From assembly GCF_029203305.1 (NCBI RefSeq), contig NC_089461.1, positions 1,984,001 to 2,048,000 on the forward strand: a stretch of 64,000 nucleotides of DNA, given 5' to 3'. A program made the translations under genes and the position numbers. Shown piece after piece: positions 9,750-19,303 of the stretch. Every line of letters begins with the position of its first letter. The first letter of the stretch is position 1. The stretch is from Yamadazyma tenuis (lineage: Eukaryota; Ascomycota; Pichiomycetes; Serinales; Debaryomycetaceae). The notes beneath the pieces are model-generated. The model worked only from the letters and a program-made list of their open reading frames with translations. It was not told where the DNA came from and ran no database searches.

Positions 9750-9870
9750 TGTGGATGCGATCGAGTTAATTTTTGGGGTTGGGTCATTTATGATAACGCG
9801 ATAGTGGCGGGCCACGACTCAGGTGCAAAATGACGTTCATATGCTAATGTATTCTATCTAGTGTTTGTCT

Positions 9871-10782
9871 CTATGCCTCCTCCATTTCTATGTATACAAC
9901 CTCTCCATCTCCAAACTCCTCTAATAAATACTTCGCCAGTGGTACAATCTTTATATCATTCACCACCTTTATATCCTCAGTCCCTCTCACCTGCCTCTCA
10001 AGATCAAGCGTGTTCTGTAACACCTTAGTCAACTTATGTACACTGTCATTCAACACCTGCGCCGTGAGTTTTCCGCCTGCTTTATAGAAGTTATGCGCCA
10101 CAAGTCCCGTGAAAAGGTCACCACAGCCAAAAAATTTACACGGAATCTCGTGGATAGACACAAGGAATAGCTCATGTGCGCCTCGCGTATACCCCACGCT
10201 GTACATGTCATCTCCAATATTGATAGACGACAAAACGACATTCTTCACCTCATAAGCATGAGAAAATGCCATGATCGCCTGCTTTAAAGAGGTGATATCC
10301 TTAATTGACACACCACTAAGAACCTCAAACTCGAACTGGTTGGGCGTTATCAAGTCCACATACCCGCTGCAAAACATCTGCTTGTATATGGGAATCACAC
10401 GCTCATCCACGTATATTTTCCCGTTGTCACCCAAGATGGGATCCATCACCAAAATAGGTTTGTGGTTATTCAGGTTAAACCTCTTGAAAATCGAGTCTTT
10501 GATGGCTCCAAGTATCAGCTCATTCGGCATATATCCAGTGAGCACCATATTGTAGTGGTCGACCGAATTACCGATTTCCTCAAGTCCTTCAAGCACTTTG
10601 ACTATCAACTGCGGGTCCTCAGCACTACCACCAAACTTGCCGTATCCCGGGTGGTTTGAGAGATTTGTGGTATTTAAGGCATCGACGTTCCACCCAAGGT
10701 ACTGTAACGGGAATGTGATCGCCCGGTTCCCCACGTACCCGTGCACGACGTGTGACAGTATAGATAAGATCTGTCCGTTCAT
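9871..10782 (-). CDS. BUD17: Putative pyridoxal kinase, Bud16/Bud17 family
   Basis: The 303-residue ribokinase-fold protein begins with the pyridoxal kinase signature SHVVHGYVGNRA (10-21), followed by FPLQYLGW and SNHPGYG. It has VMDPILGDNG (112-121), ITPNQFEFEVLSG, and the catalytic GCGD with Asp222. The family phosphorylates pyridoxal, pyridoxine and pyridoxamine to make vitamin B6 coenzymes in the cytosol. Sequence alone does not separate Bud16 from Bud17. The neighbouring SEC12 gene decides it: in S. cerevisiae BUD17 (YNR027W) lies next to SEC12 (YNR026C). It is divergent from SEC12, with only 95 bases between start codons. Confidence 0.85.
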   Translation of the reverse strand: MNGQILSILSHVVHGYVGNRAITFPLQYLGWNVDALNTTNLSNHPGYGKFGGSAEDPQLIVKVLEGLEEIGNSVDHYNMVLTGYMPNELILGAIKDSIFKRFNLNNHKPILVMDPILGDNGKIYVDERVIPIYKQMFCSGYVDLITPNQFEFEVLSGVSIKDITSLKQAIMAFSHAYEVKNVVLSSINIGDDMYSVGYTRGAHELFLVSIHEIPCKFFGCGDLFTGLVAHNFYKAGGKLTAQVLNDSVHKLTKVLQNTLDLERQVRGTEDIKVVNDIKIVPLAKYLLEEFGDGEVVYIEMEEA

Positions 10783-10877
10783 TAGCAGATAAAAAACTTG
10801 TTTTTTGCTCGTCGCGAATCAGCCTCAAACTGGTTTCCAGCTATCGTTAACACGTCAAAACAAACATCTGATCAATC

Positions 10878-13670
10878 ATGTCACTCAAGGACAGTGTGAC
10901 GATTGATGTCGGGTACCCGGTCTATGGGGCCAAGTTTGTCAATAATAAGACCCTTGTGGTTGCTGGTGGGGGCGGTGAGGGCAATAACGGGATCCCCAAT
11001 AAGATAACCGCCATCAAGTGTTCTTTCAAGATCAAGGACAAAAATAGACGCTTGCAACGGTTCAGAGAAATCACGTTGCCCACTAATGAGGACTCGCCGA
11101 CATGTATCGAGATCAACAAGATCGAAAACACCTTTACCGAAGAAAAGTCGTATTCGGTGTTTGTTGGGTGTAATCAGTCCAACGAGTTGATCAAGTCGAT
11201 GAATGCCAACAACAATTTGAGAAAGTACGTCTTCACCGACGACGAGCATTTGAAGTTCATCGACGCGGCCCAGTTGGACCAGGAAGTTACCAACGAGGAT
11301 ATCGGCGTGTATCCCAAGATCATCAACTTGTCACCAGATAATTCCATGGGGTTATTGATGACCTCCAAGGAACCGTCCGTGGTGTACTTGTTCGACCCTG
11401 AGGCGTTGGAGTGCTTGTACCGGTTCGAGCTGGGTGTGGAGATCAGAGACTTCCATTTGTGTGCGTTCGACAATGGCCAGAGTTTGGCATTCGTCACCTC
11501 TACGTCAATAGAATTGGTGTCGGTGAGCTCCAACTCGGTTTCTGTCGTCGAATCTTCCAACAAACACGCCGCCGTGAAAAAGACATTGGGTGCTTATATT
11601 TTAACGAAGGTCAGGTATATTGGTGAAGATGAACTTCTCATCTCCGCCAATGTGAGAAAAGGTGGAGTGGCTTTGTTGAAGTACTCCATTAAATCTAAAT
11701 CCATCATTAAAATCAACAACTTCTCGAAGAAACTGAAGGGGTTGGTGGCTGTCGACGTGTCTCTTGAACAAAACTTGGTGGCAGTGGCAGCTAATGACTT
11801 CTCGATGACCTTGCTTCGTCTCTCCGATTTGAAGGTTTTGAAGACATTTCCCAAATTACACACTTTTGCAATCACCAGCGTGTGCTTCTCTCCTAATGGC
11901 TCCAAGTTGGCGGCTGTTTCTGCATCGAATGCCGTTCGTGTATTTAAGATTCCCAAGAAGTTTGCCCATGGCAAATCGGTCATCGGAACCTTGATCAACT
12001 ACGTCTTCTACACATTATTGTTTGGACTTTTGGCTATTTTCTTGCAGATATCCATTGAAAATGGTAAACTTGAAGAGGCCTTCCTCGTTTCCAAGGAGTT
12101 TACTATCTCTCAATTTGAATATTTGAGCGGCTTGAGCATACATGCCTACGAACTTGTCAAAGAAAAGATCAAGAACGAGAAATTGGACGGTGACGACAAT
12201 ACCAAAAAGTATTTTACGATCAATGAATGGGAAGACCTGAGTGTATCTTCGTTGATAGCCGCGGAAACCCCAATGGGAGAACCCGTTGATACTGCAAACG
12301 ATATTGTTGTTGAAATTTCTCGTAGTGAAGACGTTTCGCAAGTTACGGAAGACACTGAATTCACTGAATCTGTTGTCGAAACCACAATTGCTACAACTCT
12401 TGAGCCCCACTTTAATATCGAGCCCAAAGTAGAGTATACTCAAAATACGACGATTCCAGACAATGCAGGTTTTGTGGATCGTGAAGTTTCAGACGATGAG
12501 GATCTCACTTCCCTGGTTGTTGAAGACACACTTACCAGCTCATCCAATCCTGAGGACATAGACGCTGGTTATCAAGCAGATGTTGAAGAGCCAGCTAGTG
12601 GTTCAGAACCTTCGGATTTGAGCGAAGTCGAAGAAGTGACTGAAGAAGAAGTGACTGAAGAAGAGCCAGAAGCTGAGGCTGTTGAAGAACCAGAAGTGGA
12701 CACTGTGGAAACAGTTCCAGAAGCCGAAGAAGAAGCAGAGGTCGAAGAAGTTTTGAGCGAGTCAGTGACTGAAGACTATGTTACAGCAGAGGAAGCTGAT
12801 TCTTCTGAGGTGGAAGAAGTAGTTGAAATTGAGACAGAGACTGAATCTGAAGCAGAGACTGAATCTGAAACCGAAGGCTACGTTAACGCCGAGGAAGCTG
12901 ATTCTTCTGAGGTGGAAGAAGTAGTTGAAATTGAGACAGAGACTGAATCTGAAGCAGAGACTGAATCTGAAACCGAAGGCTACGTTACCGCCGAGGAAGC
13001 TGACTCTTCTGAGGTGGAAGAAGTAGTTGAAATTGAGACAGAGACTGAATCTGAAGCAGAGACTGAATCTGAAACCGAAGGCTACGTTACCGCCGAGGAA
13101 GCTGACTCTTCTGAGGTGGAAGAAGTAGTTGAAATTGAGACAGAGACTGAATCTGAAGCAGAGACTGAATCTGAAACCGAAGGCTACTTTACTGCTGAGG
13201 AAGCTGACACTGAAATCGAAGACACTACTGAAGAAGCAACTGAAAACGAAGAGGTCCCTGGATCTGGAGAGGCAAATGAGGTGAAAACTACGGAAGTTGA
13301 CTCTACCCCTGTGGTTGAAGAAGTGGATGAATCCGAGATTGTTGAAACTGAAGAAACCAGCGAAACCGAAGAAGTGTCGGCAACCGAAGAAGTGTCGGAA
13401 ACTGAAGAATTATCTGAGTCAGAAAGCGATGCTATTGAATCTGAGACGGAGACAAGTGAGACAGAAGAGGTTAATGGGGTATCTGAAACTAAATCAGAAG
13501 TCTCAGAGAGTACCCCAGAAACCAAGGTAACCAAAGAAACTCCAGCATCTACAGGTATCTCTAAGGAATCTCTGACTACCCCCAAGCCAACCACAAAGAA
13601 GCCTAAGAAGAAGAAGAAGAAGAGAACGGTCACCAGAAAGGTGAAAAAACCTAAAACCAAAACCACATAA
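10878..13670 (+). CDS. SEC12: ER Sar1 guanine nucleotide exchange factor Sec12/Sed4, with a repeated acidic lumenal domain
   Basis: The 930-residue protein has a cytosolic WD40-like propeller (about 1-365) bearing the K+-loop signature GGGGEGNNGIPN at 30-41, which is diagnostic of Sec12/Sed4. A transmembrane segment at about 368-390 (INYVFYTLLFGLLAIFLQI) is followed by a lumenal domain of roughly 540 residues. Sec12 loads GTP on Sar1 to start COPII coat assembly. The lumenal part is very acidic and holds four near-identical 34-residue repeats. It ends in a lysine-rich tail (KKKKKKRTVTRKVKK), and no HDEL is present. S. cerevisiae Sec12 is about 470 residues, while its paralog Sed4 has a long lumenal domain like this one. 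It probably does the Sec12 job here. Confidence 0.93.
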   Translation: MSLKDSVTIDVGYPVYGAKFVNNKTLVVAGGGGEGNNGIPNKITAIKCSFKIKDKNRRLQRFREITLPTNEDSPTCIEINKIENTFTEEKSYSVFVGCNQSNELIKSMNANNNLRKYVFTDDEHLKFIDAAQLDQEVTNEDIGVYPKIINLSPDNSMGLLMTSKEPSVVYLFDPEALECLYRFELGVEIRDFHLCAFDNGQSLAFVTSTSIELVSVSSNSVSVVESSNKHAAVKKTLGAYILTKVRYIGEDELLISANVRKGGVALLKYSIKSKSIIKINNFSKKLKGLVAVDVSLEQNLVAVAANDFSMTLLRLSDLKVLKTFPKLHTFAITSVCFSPNGSKLAAVSASNAVRVFKIPKKFAHGKSVIGTLINYVFYTLLFGLLAIFLQISIENGKLEEAFLVSKEFTISQFEYLSGLSIHAYELVKEKIKNEKLDGDDNTKKYFTINEWEDLSVSSLIAAETPMGEPVDTANDIVVEISRSEDVSQVTEDTEFTESVVETTIATTLEPHFNIEPKVEYTQNTTIPDNAGFVDREVSDDEDLTSLVVEDTLTSSSNPEDIDAGYQADVEEPASGSEPSDLSEVEEVTEEEVTEEEPEAEAVEEPEVDTVETVPEAEEEAEVEEVLSESVTEDYVTAEEADSSEVEEVVEIETETESEAETESETEGYVNAEEADSSEVEEVVEIETETESEAETESETEGYVTAEEADSSEVEEVVEIETETESEAETESETEGYVTAEEADSSEVEEVVEIETETESEAETESETEGYFTAEEADTEIEDTTEEATENEEVPGSGEANEVKTTEVDSTPVVEEVDESEIVETEETSETEEVSATEEVSETEELSESESDAIESETETSETEEVNGVSETKSEVSESTPETKVTKETPASTGISKESLTTPKPTTKKPKKKKKKRTVTRKVKKPKTKTT
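12789..13196 (+). repeat. Four 102-bp tandem repeats inside SEC12
   Basis: In-frame units start at 12789, 12891, 12993 and 13095, each 102 bases (34 codons, beginning EEADSSEVEEVVEIETETES). They differ at only a few bases. A diverged fifth partial unit starts at 13197. The near identity points to recent expansion or gene conversion. Confidence 0.96.
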
Positions 13671-13774
13671 TCTTATATAGTTTGTATTTGTCTCAAATGC
13701 TATACCTTATCGAACTCATCTGCAAAAATGCGACACCAGAAACGCGATCAAATTCTTTTAGTCATATATTCATA

Positions 13775-15043
13775 ATGTTTGATCCATTTGCAAAAAACCT
13801 TGCAGATGTTACAGACCCGTCTGAGTGGAAGCCAACTAAGTTACCGATGCTCTCGCAGCTTGAAAGTCTCCAACGATGCTACATTTGTAAAGAATTCCTC
13901 CTGGCTCCGGTGCTCACTTCTTGCAATCACACCTTCTGCTCCAGTTGCATACGACAACACTTGATGATCAAAAATACGTGTCCTTTGTGTCTTTCCAACC
14001 AGTTAGAAAGTAATCTAAGACGCGTGGTTGTTCTCGAAGAGATTGTGAACTGTTTCAAGAGTTTAAGGCCGTTTTTACTCGACTTTTTACAACCACCTAG
14101 CAATGATTCTGTTTCTTCCACCAGCGACCGCACAGAAATCCGCCTGGTGCCGAAGCGGAAACTACCATCACCAGAAACATCTTCTCTCCCGGATTCTGAC
14201 GATGTGATTATCATTTCCGAAGAAGACGAACCGATGAAACGGACAAAGCTATCTGCCGATGAAGCTGAATGTCCCATTTGCAACAAGAAAATGGAACCTG
14301 AGTTTCTCCAGAATACCCACATCGACAATTGTCTTAATGGACACAGTGACGTGCTACCTAAGGAAAAGCCAGGTGGTGGTAAAAAGGGGATTCTGGCTTT
14401 TTTCAAACCTCGGGCTAAAAATAATGAATCAAACAGCGCTGAAAACGCTCTCAAGATCAACCACCTGGACTTCTACTTCAACAGTGCTGAAAAACACGTC
14501 GTGAAGGAGATCCGGTTGGCCAAACTAGACTTTAATTCTTTGTCGGTACCCAAACTCAAAGAGAAACTCCATGCCATAGGGATTCCTACCACCGGCTCAC
14601 GTCACCAGCTCGAGCTCAGGTACAACCAGTACTATATTCTTTTCAACGCAAACCTTGATAGTAGCCACCCTGTGGATGTTAGAGTTCTTCGTCAAAGACT
14701 TAGTCGATGGGAGTCATCTCACGTGGCATTCACCAACGCTGGGAACGGAAGTATTTTTGGTGGCCGGATGAGTACAAGAAGTATAACTGATAAGCAGTTC
14801 CTGGTAACCGAATGGCAGCAGGCGTACCACCAAGACTTTAAGGAATTGACTCGCCGTGCGAGGGCCAATACGCAAAGAAACCTAAACCTTAAAACAAGAA
14901 CCACTCTAGAATCTGAAGATTCAAATACTCATCCCAAGCCATCTCAGGGGCTAGAAGGGTATACCCCTCTTGATTCTAATGATGTGGTTAAGGAGGACTC
15001 GGAGGTGGAAACGTCCGGTAAGAAAATGGCTCAAGCCGGATAA
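13775..15043 (+). CDS. RAD18: E3 ubiquitin ligase for PCNA, Rad18
   Basis: The 422-residue protein starts at MFDPFAK, just before the RING finger. An in-frame ATG at 13697 would add 26 unconvincing residues. The C3HC4 RING uses C35, C38, C50, H52, C55, C58, C69 and C72. A UBZ zinc finger follows at C166, C169, H182 and C186. A SAP domain lies at about 255-290 (VPKLKEKLHAIGIPTTGSR). Rad18 with Rad6 monoubiquitinates PCNA at stalled forks to start post-replication repair. Between UBZ and SAP lies KKGILAFFKP (203-212), which resembles a PCNA-interacting box without the glutamine. It lies 104 bases after SEC12, in the same direction. Confidence 0.95.
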   Translation: MFDPFAKNLADVTDPSEWKPTKLPMLSQLESLQRCYICKEFLLAPVLTSCNHTFCSSCIRQHLMIKNTCPLCLSNQLESNLRRVVVLEEIVNCFKSLRPFLLDFLQPPSNDSVSSTSDRTEIRLVPKRKLPSPETSSLPDSDDVIIISEEDEPMKRTKLSADEAECPICNKKMEPEFLQNTHIDNCLNGHSDVLPKEKPGGGKKGILAFFKPRAKNNESNSAENALKINHLDFYFNSAEKHVVKEIRLAKLDFNSLSVPKLKEKLHAIGIPTTGSRHQLELRYNQYYILFNANLDSSHPVDVRVLRQRLSRWESSHVAFTNAGNGSIFGGRMSTRSITDKQFLVTEWQQAYHQDFKELTRRARANTQRNLNLKTRTTLESEDSNTHPKPSQGLEGYTPLDSNDVVKEDSEVETSGKKMAQAG

Positions 15044-15458
15044 TCACACATGTGCTAAAGAAGACGACCAATTCGAATCCAGTGGGAACATGCTATTCTC
15101 AAGCAAAGGGAACCATTTGAGCAGTGTAACTGTTGACATTATTCCTCCTTAGCTGCTTGAATTAGTTCAAAATTAAATCTTTTGCATCGAATCCAGGTAT
15201 ATTGCCGAGTCATTTTCGCAGCCGTCAGTCGCATTTTTTCTACGCTTTAGGAAAAGGTTTTTCGATTTCTTGACGGATTGAGCTATTATTACTTAACTTT
15301 CCCATAGCAAGAAGATCTGTTATTCAACTACTTGATCTTTATAAGCTCTTCCATAGTACCGCAGAGTGTGATTTTTTTTCTATTTGTTCCTTCATCCCAA
15401 CTGCATCCTATTTATTCCTCATATATCTATCAAGATAGCCACATAACCTAGCATCAAC
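15044..15458. other. Intergenic region upstream of the formate/nitrite transporter gene
   Basis: 414 bases with no gene. It contains TTTTCGCAGCC at 15213-15223, a variant of a word that recurs in other intergenic regions of this window, and a T-rich tract near 15372. It probably holds the transporter promoter. Confidence 0.5.
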
Positions 15459-17132
15459 ATGGCTGACAACTCCATGTACATAACCACCCATGAGGCGGCA
15501 CTAGCGCTTGTGGCCACAGCCATGAAGAAGGCCCGTCTTCGATTTGATACTTTGGTGGTTAACTCTCTCATTGGTGGAATGCTCTTTTCGGTTGGAGGGA
15601 TGTTCCATGTTATCATCTACTCAAAAGTATCCCTGACTTCTTCAGAGATTCCATTGTATGCTGACCTCATGATAGCGGCATGCTACCCTCTCGGGCTCTT
15701 CTACGTGGTGATAATGGGGGCCGAGCTCTTCAATCTGAACATTTTGTTTTATAGTGTGGGAGTAATGAGAGGTGCTGTTTCAGTGGTTGATCTTATAATA
15801 TCATGGTTGGTGAGTTGGTGGTTGAACTTGGCCGCCAACATCTTTGTGTGTTACGTCATCTGTTATTTTTCAACTATATTTGCTACCGAAGAGGTTATAT
15901 CCGGTTCCAGAGAACTCCTTGACTACAAGGCATCCTTCATGTTTCACCAAACATTAATTAAGGCAATGGCAGGAAACTTCTACGTGGCCTTGGCTGTTTA
16001 TCTTCAGATCATGGCCAAGCCTTTGCATGTCAAGTTCATTTTAATATTCTTGCCCATTTTCTCATTTGTTGGTTTAGGGTTCACCCACTCTGTAGCAGAT
16101 ATGTTTGTTTTGACCATGGGATTGGTAAATGGCCTGTCTCATAGTGTTGGGGAGATTGCTTGGAAAGTGTTTTTACCAGGGGCCCTTGGAAATATGATAG
16201 GGGGTACGTTCTTTGGAATCGTGATACCATGGTACTCTCATATCTACAGTGTTGAACAAGATCAGAGGTTATTGAACTTACCCCAATACGAATTACGGGA
16301 TGAGCAACCTGAAATCAACTCAGATTCTCGTGTTGTTCGTGAAAGACGGCGTGTTAGCTCTGCTATTATCGATGAAAAGCCCAAGACTCATTCAACCGAT
16401 ATTTCGGGCTCCACTAGTGTCGAGCAATTCAGTCCTCCTCAAGGTTTGTATGATGATACCAGTATTGTGAGTGACTCTAGCCATGCTAGAAGCTTGTCTC
16501 GTGTGGCCACAGGTGCTTCACTTCACTCCAGACACACTTCCTTACGTTCAAGGAGTCATTCTTTCAGATCCCCCAAAAATGTGTTTCCAGTGTATGGTAT
16601 GGGTGAACCACTAGAAAGGGAACGTACGATTGCCTCAGGAAAGTACGAAGATGCCCCAGAACCCATGACAGATGATGGAGATGTTGAAAGTGAACGGTCT
16701 GCTGAATTTGTGGGAACTAGAATAAAACGAATACTTTCAAGGCCTCCGCATACAGACCTTGAGCACCAGCGTCTGCACACCAAGTCAGTGTCTCTGAGAC
16801 GCACGAAGCCAACACTCCGACAATATTCCATCAGTTCTCAGCGTTCTTACCGGTCCAATAGCAGTGCCTACAGAAACAGAATGTACAATGCTGGGATTCC
16901 TCCTAGTGCCATGGTTAACAGTGACTTTGTTGCTGGAGTTGCTAGCGGTACTCCCTCGCCATCTTACACTCCTGTTCTTGCACCTGCCACCAGGGTGAGG
17001 AGGGCTTCGACTGAGCCTGGGTCTATGGGAATCAGTGGTTCAGGCTCAATCCCCAAGCGTACAGACTCAAATGTATCACCGAACCATTCCAGCGAGGACA
17101 TCACTGATTTGTCTCGTTTGGCGTCTTTATAG
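15459..17132 (+). CDS. Formate/nitrite transporter (FNT) family membrane protein
   Basis: The 557-residue protein has about six membrane segments in residues 30-270, then a hydrophilic, Ser/Arg-rich cytosolic tail of about 290 residues. FNT hallmarks are GGMLFSVGGMFHVI, GAELFNLN, and GFTHSVADMF, where the histidine matches the central pore histidine of FocA-type channels. GNMIGGTFFGIVIPW is the usual last helix motif. FNT proteins move formate, nitrite, acetate or lactate with protons. The S. cerevisiae member is the uncharacterised YHL008C, also with a long tail. Substrate cannot be read from sequence. The tail has many possible phosphorylation sites (RSHSFRSP, RRAS). Confidence 0.88.
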   Translation: MADNSMYITTHEAALALVATAMKKARLRFDTLVVNSLIGGMLFSVGGMFHVIIYSKVSLTSSEIPLYADLMIAACYPLGLFYVVIMGAELFNLNILFYSVGVMRGAVSVVDLIISWLVSWWLNLAANIFVCYVICYFSTIFATEEVISGSRELLDYKASFMFHQTLIKAMAGNFYVALAVYLQIMAKPLHVKFILIFLPIFSFVGLGFTHSVADMFVLTMGLVNGLSHSVGEIAWKVFLPGALGNMIGGTFFGIVIPWYSHIYSVEQDQRLLNLPQYELRDEQPEINSDSRVVRERRRVSSAIIDEKPKTHSTDISGSTSVEQFSPPQGLYDDTSIVSDSSHARSLSRVATGASLHSRHTSLRSRSHSFRSPKNVFPVYGMGEPLERERTIASGKYEDAPEPMTDDGDVESERSAEFVGTRIKRILSRPPHTDLEHQRLHTKSVSLRRTKPTLRQYSISSQRSYRSNSSAYRNRMYNAGIPPSAMVNSDFVAGVASGTPSPSYTPVLAPATRVRRASTEPGSMGISGSGSIPKRTDSNVSPNHSSEDITDLSRLASL

Positions 17133-17252
17133 AGTAATAGTAATGTATCACGACTTTGACCATATGAACGATGAAAAAAGAAGCTTGTTCCAGATGGCAC
17201 TATAAAAAAAGATTCTGGAAATTTTGCAGCCTTGAAGATACGGAAAAACAAA

Positions 17253-17325
17253 TGGACGAGACAGGAATCGAACCAGTGACCTTTTGCTTGCAAGGCAAAC
17301 GCGCTACCAACTACGCCACACGCCC
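17253..17325 (-). tRNA. tRNA-Ala, anticodon TGC
   Basis: A 73-base cloverleaf reads on the minus strand from GGGCGTG to discriminator A at 17253. The A box TGGCGTAGTTGG and B box GGTTCGATTCC match consensus. The anticodon loop reads CTTGCAA, giving TGC (Ala). The G3-U70 pair, the alanine identity element, is present. There is no intron. A T5 terminator follows a few bases downstream (AAAAA at about 17245 on the plus strand). Two U-U mismatches are seen: 6-67 in the acceptor stem and 51-63 in the T stem. Confidence 0.92.
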
Positions 17326-17582
17326 AGTATTCAAACAAAATTTTGACCCATATTTTACAAAATGAAAATGGTTCCAGCTGTCTGGAATCTTAGTCTCTGG
17401 GGGTTGGTTTGATGTTAAGAGCTTAGATAGGGTACTTGCTACTGCTTTCGACTCCGCTACCTGTTTTGCTTAATATAAAACTCATTCAGTTTTTAACCCC
17501 CAATTCCTCATAGTTCGCAACCTTGAATCTCGCGATGCACGCACAAAAAGCCCATCGCATCAATTTTTTCTGAACCCCAATC

Positions 17583-19265
17583 ATGAGTAGTGGAGAATCA
17601 ACCACTGCAGTTGCAGCTGCATACTTAGACGACAGTGTAAGTTGGAAGGCATTCAAGCTTGATTCTCGATTGAACCAGGCTATTGAGCATTTGGGCTTTA
17701 GAACCCCAACCTTGGTACAATCCAATGCCATTCCTCTCGCATTGGATGAAAAGAGAGATATCATTGCCAAAGCATCTACCGGGTCAGGAAAAACCGCTGC
17801 TTACTGTATCCCAATTATACAGAACATATTAACGGGCAAAGACATCAAAGAGATCCAAAGTGTGATTCTTGTGCCCACCAGAGAGTTGGCAAATCAAGTT
17901 CACCAATTTATCATTAAGCTTCTCGTCTACTGTGCTAATAAAATCAACGTCATAAACTTGTCAAGTAACTTGAGTGACCAAGTAATAAACTCGATGTTGG
18001 TCAACAAACCCGAAATCATCATTTCCACCCCTTCAAAATTGATCCAGGTTTTGGACAAGGCATCTCCTTCCATTAGTCTTGCCAGTGTCAAGAACTTGAC
18101 CATCGATGAGGTCGACTTGATCTTATCCTACGGTTACAAAGACGATGTAATCAAGTTGGAGGAATATCTTCCTATCAAGAAGAACCTTCAGGTGTTTTTA
18201 ATGTCCGCCACCGTTAATGACGATTTGAACGAACTCAAAGCAAAATTCTGTTCCAAACCAGCAATCTTGAAATTGAACGATGAAAACATTAGTTCCAACA
18301 AATTGGTACAATACTACTGTAGAACCACCGAGTTCGATAAGTTCTTGTTGTCGTACGTGATCTTCAAATTGAACTTGATCAAGGGAAAAACCCTCGTGTT
18401 TGTCAATAGCATTGATAGAGGGTACAGGTTGAAGTTGTTCTTGGAGCAATTCGGTATCCGTTGCTGTATATTGAACAGTGAGTTACCTGTCAACTCCAGA
18501 TTGCACATTGTGGATGAGTTCAACAAGAACATCTACAACTTGTTGATTGCCACGGACGACACTAACGACACTAACGAGAAAGAAGTAGAAGACTCTACTT
18601 CCAACAAAAAAGATAAGGTGAAAAAAGACAAAGAGTACGGTGTTTCAAGAGGAGTTGACTTCCGTAACGTTGCATGTGTGTTGAACTTTGACTTACCTAC
18701 AACGTCCAGAGCGTATGTTCACCGAGTAGGAAGAACTGCAAGAGCCGGAAAGTCTGGTATGGCATTATCATTTGTGATTCCCGACAAGGAGTTTGGCAAA
18801 CACAAGGTTGCTAGTTTGAAAACTGCCAAGCGGGACGAGAAGATCTTGGCCAGAATAGTCAAGCAACAGACCAAAAGTGGGTTCGAACTCAAACCCTATC
18901 AATTTGATATCAAACAAGTGGAAGGGTTCAGGTACCGTTCCGAAGATGCGTTTAGAGCCGTGACTCAAACCGCTATAAGAGAGGCAAGAGTCAAGGAATT
19001 AAAGCAGGAGTTGATCAATTCCGACAAGTTAAAGAGATTTTTTGAAGAAAACCCCCAGGATTTGGTATCTTTGAGACACGATAAAGAGTTGCACCCATCG
19101 AGAGTGCAAACCCAGTTGAAGCGAGTACCTGAATATTTATTACCTGAAAGTGCCAGAAGTGATCCCCAGAAAATCGGGTTTGTTCCATTCCACAAAAAGA
19201 TCCATAAGAAGGGTAGAAAGAATAAGCGCAAGAATGACCCATTGAAGTCGTTGAAGATGAAGTAA
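17583..19265 (+). CDS. DBP9: DEAD-box RNA helicase Dbp9, 60S ribosome assembly
   Basis: The 560-residue helicase has the Q-motif region [23 protein letters not shown], Walker A ASTGSGKT (64-71), PTRELA, motif II as DEVD (175-178), SAT (208-210) and [21 protein letters not shown] is characteristic of Dbp9 rather than the other yeast DEAD-box proteins. Between motifs IV and V is a Lys/Asp/Thr-rich insert ([12 protein letters not shown]), also usual for Dbp9. The C-terminus is basic ([12 protein letters not shown]). It acts in the nucleolus on pre-rRNA for the large subunit. The gene is convergent with the Mpv17-family gene (38 bases between stops). Confidence 0.94.
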   Translation: MSSGESTTAVAAAYLDDSVSWKAFKLDSRLNQAIEHLGFRTPTLVQSNAIPLALDEKRDIIAKASTGSGKTAAYCIPIIQNILTGKDIKEIQSVILVPTRELANQVHQFIIKLLVYCANKINVINLSSNLSDQVINSMLVNKPEIIISTPSKLIQVLDKASPSISLASVKNLTIDEVDLILSYGYKDDVIKLEEYLPIKKNLQVFLMSATVNDDLNELKAKFCSKPAILKLNDENISSNKLVQYYCRTTEFDKFLLSYVIFKLNLIKGKTLVFVNSIDRGYRLKLFLEQFGIRCCILNSELPVNSRLHIVDEFNKNIYNLLIATDDTNDTNEKEVEDSTSNKKDKVKKDKEYGVSRGVDFRNVACVLNFDLPTTSRAYVHRVGRTARAGKSGMALSFVIPDKEFGKHKVASLKTAKRDEKILARIVKQQTKSGFELKPYQFDIKQVEGFRYRSEDAFRAVTQTAIREARVKELKQELINSDKLKRFFEENPQDLVSLRHDKELHPSRVQTQLKRVPEYLLPESARSDPQKIGFVPFHKKIHKKGRKNKRKNDPLKSLKMK

Positions 19266-19303
19266 AATTATATAAATGCATTAATATTTAGGAATAATGA
19301 ACA

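Noticed and set aside
9750..9815. 22-codon N-terminal extension of ATG15
   Set aside because: It starts with GTG, not ATG; the ATG at 9749 leaves a normal signal-anchor protein.
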